From assembly GCA_021159445.1 (NCBI GenBank), contig JAGGRV010000018.1:1-6324 (forward strand): a DNA stretch of 6,324 bases. The letters are read 5' to 3'. Every line of letters starts with the position of its first letter. Within the stretch, counting starts at the first letter, position 1. Under the pieces are notes generated by a model that made no database searches, was not told the origin of the DNA, and saw only the letters and a list, made by a program, of their open reading frames with translations. Shown piece by piece: positions 4,739 to 6,324 of the stretch. This DNA is from Deltaproteobacteria bacterium. Its GTDB lineage: Bacteria > Desulfobacterota > Dissulfuribacteria > Dissulfuribacterales > UBA3076. The translations under genes and the position numbers were made by a program.

Positions 4739-6042
4739 TAAATTCCCCTGAGCGCTTTCGCTACAAGATCCAGATACCTGGAGACAGCGCCCTGGTTTTT
4801 TTGTAAAAGATCCTTTGCCCTGCCACCCATATTTTTACGCTCAGAAGAGTCTCCCAGGAGCTTATTCAAAACCCCTTGCAATTCTTCTTTTCCTGACACA
4901 CGCCTACCTCCTCCACAGGCCAGAAGATCTTCAGCTATCGTACGTGCGCTTTCAACATAGGGACCAAAGAGCACCGGCACTCCATAGGCCGCGGGCTCAA
5001 GGAGATTATGGCCCCCGATATTCACCAGGGTCCCACCTATGAATGCTACGTCACAGAGGCTGTAGCACTTTAAGAGTTCCCCAAGGGTATCCAACACCAC
5101 TATGTCTACATCACCGGACTTCGCAACCGCGCTGCGCCTTATGGCCTTAAAACCCATCTCCATAGCCATGGATTCCAGTTCCGGTCCACGTTTCGGGTCT
5201 CTTGGGGCCAGAAGGAGTTGAAGATCTGGGAATACCTGTTTAAGGCCCTTATGGGCAGCAAGTATCAGCTCTTCCTCTCCGGGGTGCGTACTTCCTGCCA
5301 CCCAAAGCGGTGCTGTGGACTCAAGGCCTATGGCCTCTCTGAGAAGAACCTTTTCAGGCTCATCAATTTGGGGCACTTCAAGGTCGTATTTCAGGTTTCC
5401 GGGGGCGCTCACTCTGTCCGGGGAGAAACCAAGCCTCAAAAGTCGTTCCCTGTCATAAGACGACTGCATGGCGAGCAGATCAAAGCCTCCATACAGTAAA
5501 TCCTTTACCGGCCCCAGATGTGAAAGCCTGTCTGCTGAACGGGAAGACAGGCTCCCGTTTACAAGCATCGTAGGGATACCTGACTGTCGCATATTCCATA
5601 CCCAGTTGGGCCAGACATCCGTCTCAACAAGAATAAAACAGTCAGGCGATATTCCCTTTATTACTTTGTTTACCAAAGGCAGCAGATCAAAAGGAGCCGT
5701 GGTGATCACATGGGCGGTACGGCCCAGCTTTTTTTTAAGGGCAGTGAGCCCTGTAGCTGTTGTGGCGGAACAGATTATCCCCGCCCCTTGCCATCTTTGA
5801 GAGATGGCTGTTACCAGGGCCGACGCTGCATTTACTTCCCCGACTGACAGGGCATGAACCCATATCCTGGGGGACAGGCCCTTGAGGGGAGACAGGTCGG
5901 GAAGCCTTCCAAGCCTTCCTGCCAGGTGGCCCCTGTACTTGGACCTGGAAAGAAGATATAGCAGGGCCGGAGGACCCAGACACGGCAGGGCCGCAACCTG
6001 GAGCAGGTTATATATTATCAGTATCGAGCGTGTCAGCGCCAT
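4738..6042 (-). CDS. waaA: 3-deoxy-D-manno-octulosonic acid (Kdo) transferase
   Basis: WaaA (KdtA), glycosyltransferase family GT30, transfers Kdo from CMP-Kdo to lipid IVA at the inner face of the inner membrane, starting the lipopolysaccharide inner core. From ATG6042 it has 434 residues, normal for the family. It shows an N-terminal membrane anchor (about 8-31), HALSVGEVNAA with the catalytic-type Glu69 (63-73), ETDVWPNW (140-147), NGSLSSRS (162-169), GNLKYD (215-220), AGSTHPGEE (249-257), PRDPKR (280-285) and the nucleotide-sugar site GGTLVNIGGHNLLEPAAYG (336-354). The frame stays open to GTG6105, which would add 21 residues with many Cys, Asn and Ser; that start has no ribosome binding site and would displace the anchor, so ATG6042 is preferred although only AAAGG precedes it. 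Whether it adds one, two or more Kdo units cannot be told. It leads a waaA-lpxK pair; its promoter was not located. Confidence 0.95.
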   Translation of the reverse strand: MALTRSILIIYNLLQVAALPCLGPPALLYLLSRSKYRGHLAGRLGRLPDLSPLKGLSPRIWVHALSVGEVNAASALVTAISQRWQGAGIICSATTATGLTALKKKLGRTAHVITTAPFDLLPLVNKVIKGISPDCFILVETDVWPNWVWNMRQSGIPTMLVNGSLSSRSADRLSHLGPVKDLLYGGFDLLAMQSSYDRERLLRLGFSPDRVSAPGNLKYDLEVPQIDEPEKVLLREAIGLESTAPLWVAGSTHPGEEELILAAHKGLKQVFPDLQLLLAPRDPKRGPELESMAMEMGFKAIRRSAVAKSGDVDIVVLDTLGELLKCYSLCDVAFIGGTLVNIGGHNLLEPAAYGVPVLFGPYVESARTIAEDLLACGGGRRVSGKEELQGVLNKLLGDSSERKNMGGRAKDLLQKNQGAVSRYLDLVAKALRGI

Positions 6043-6137
6043 GCCTTTATCACAACTTCTCCAACCACTAATACATATGTTGTTACTTCTTTTGGCATCC
6101 TTCACGGCAGGTCAAAAGTAGTTTACAATTTGTTATG

Positions 6138-6151
6138 TTGGAAATTGGAAA
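6138..6151 (+). repeat. Heptamer tandem repeat TTGGAAA x2
   Basis: Two exact copies of TTGGAAA lie head to tail just left of the nested palindrome at 6155-6255, in the leader region of waaA. The unit differs by one base from TTTGAAA, the reverse-strand reading of the array at 6299-6319, so related heptamers flank the palindrome in opposite orientation. Confidence 0.55.
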
Positions 6152-6154
6152 TGC

Positions 6155-6255
6155 AACTTCTCAATAATTCTGGGTAACAGTCACTGGATTCCCGCGAAGG
6201 CGGGAATCCATCGGATAGTCTAAAAATATGATTTGCCAGGACTTATTGAGAAGTT
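6155..6255. repeat. Nested palindromic element of about 100 bp upstream of waaA
   Basis: AACTTCTCAATAA (6155-6167) is perfectly complementary to TTATTGAGAAGTT (6243-6255), 13 bp. The similarity extends inward to a shared TGG (6171-6173) against CCA (6236-6238). Near the middle lies a second perfect hairpin (6185-6210). No reading frame is present. The structure is that of a miniature inverted-repeat element, possibly with a REP-like hairpin inserted in or forming its core. Confidence 0.78.
6185..6210. repeat. REP-like hairpin, perfect 11-bp stem
   Basis: TGGATTCCCGC (6185-6195) and GCGGGAATCCA (6200-6210) form a perfect 11-bp stem closed by the loop GAAG. The 'GGATTCCCGC...GCGGGAATCC' palindrome is a form I recognise as dispersed in many proteobacterial genomes. 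It lies about 140 bases upstream of the waaA start and could also act as a transcription barrier between waaA and whatever lies beyond the window, although no T-run follows it. Confidence 0.8.
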
Positions 6256-6298
6256 ACTTGAAAATTAGGTAACGCATCTACATCTTTGTGTTCTCCCC

Positions 6299-6319
6299 AA
6301 TTTCAAATTTCAAATTTCA
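6299..6319 (+). repeat. Heptamer tandem repeat AATTTCA x3
   Basis: Three exact units of AATTTCA end five bases before the window edge. The array may continue beyond the window; the last visible bases (GCATC) break the unit. Confidence 0.75.
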
Positions 6320-6324
6320 GCATC

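Noticed and set aside
6043..6105. N-terminal extension of WaaA from GTG6105
   Set aside because: It has no ribosome binding site, is rich in polar and Cys residues, and would place 21 extra residues before the membrane anchor.

Overview
This window looks like the chromosome of a Gram-negative bacterium that makes Kdo-lipid A. Base composition is moderate, most genes lie on the minus strand, and the intergenic gaps are filled with small palindromic and heptamer repeats. The pairing of waaA with lpxK and the style of the repeats suggest a Desulfobacterota (former deltaproteobacterial) genome. That placement is inference; no rRNA or other taxonomic marker is present.

Layout. Bases 1-304 hold no recognisable gene, only one inverted repeat. 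A near-consensus sigma70 promoter (305-333) then drives a plus-strand toxin-antitoxin pair: a BrnT-type toxin (354-620) overlapping a CopG/ribbon-helix-helix antitoxin (613-891). The toxin N-terminus is split by a one-base frame change in an A6 run. A hairpin (911-954) separates this pair from the minus-strand genes converging on it.

The minus strand carries two gene groups. The first is marC-family membrane protein, then a stand-alone THUMP-domain protein, then an M42 aminopeptidase, reading from 3293 down to 965. Short gaps suggest one transcript, but the three proteins do not form an obvious pathway. The second is waaA (Kdo transferase) then lpxK (lipid A 4'-kinase), reading from 6042 down to 3589. 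These catalyse consecutive late steps of Kdo2-lipid A synthesis at the inner face of the inner membrane: LpxK makes lipid IVA by 4'-phosphorylation and WaaA adds Kdo to it.

The gap between lpxK and marC (3294-3588) is almost entirely two abutting inverted-repeat elements: a 160-bp imperfect palindrome (3305-3464) and a second one of about 141 bp (3463-3603), whose right end supplies the last codons and stop of lpxK. A third nested palindrome (6155-6255) lies upstream of waaA, and arrays with a 7-bp period occur at three places. The most interesting signals are the frame-split toxin behind a promoter that predicts a leaderless mRNA, and the dense collection of small palindromic repeats. I found no convincing wholly new multi-gene system.
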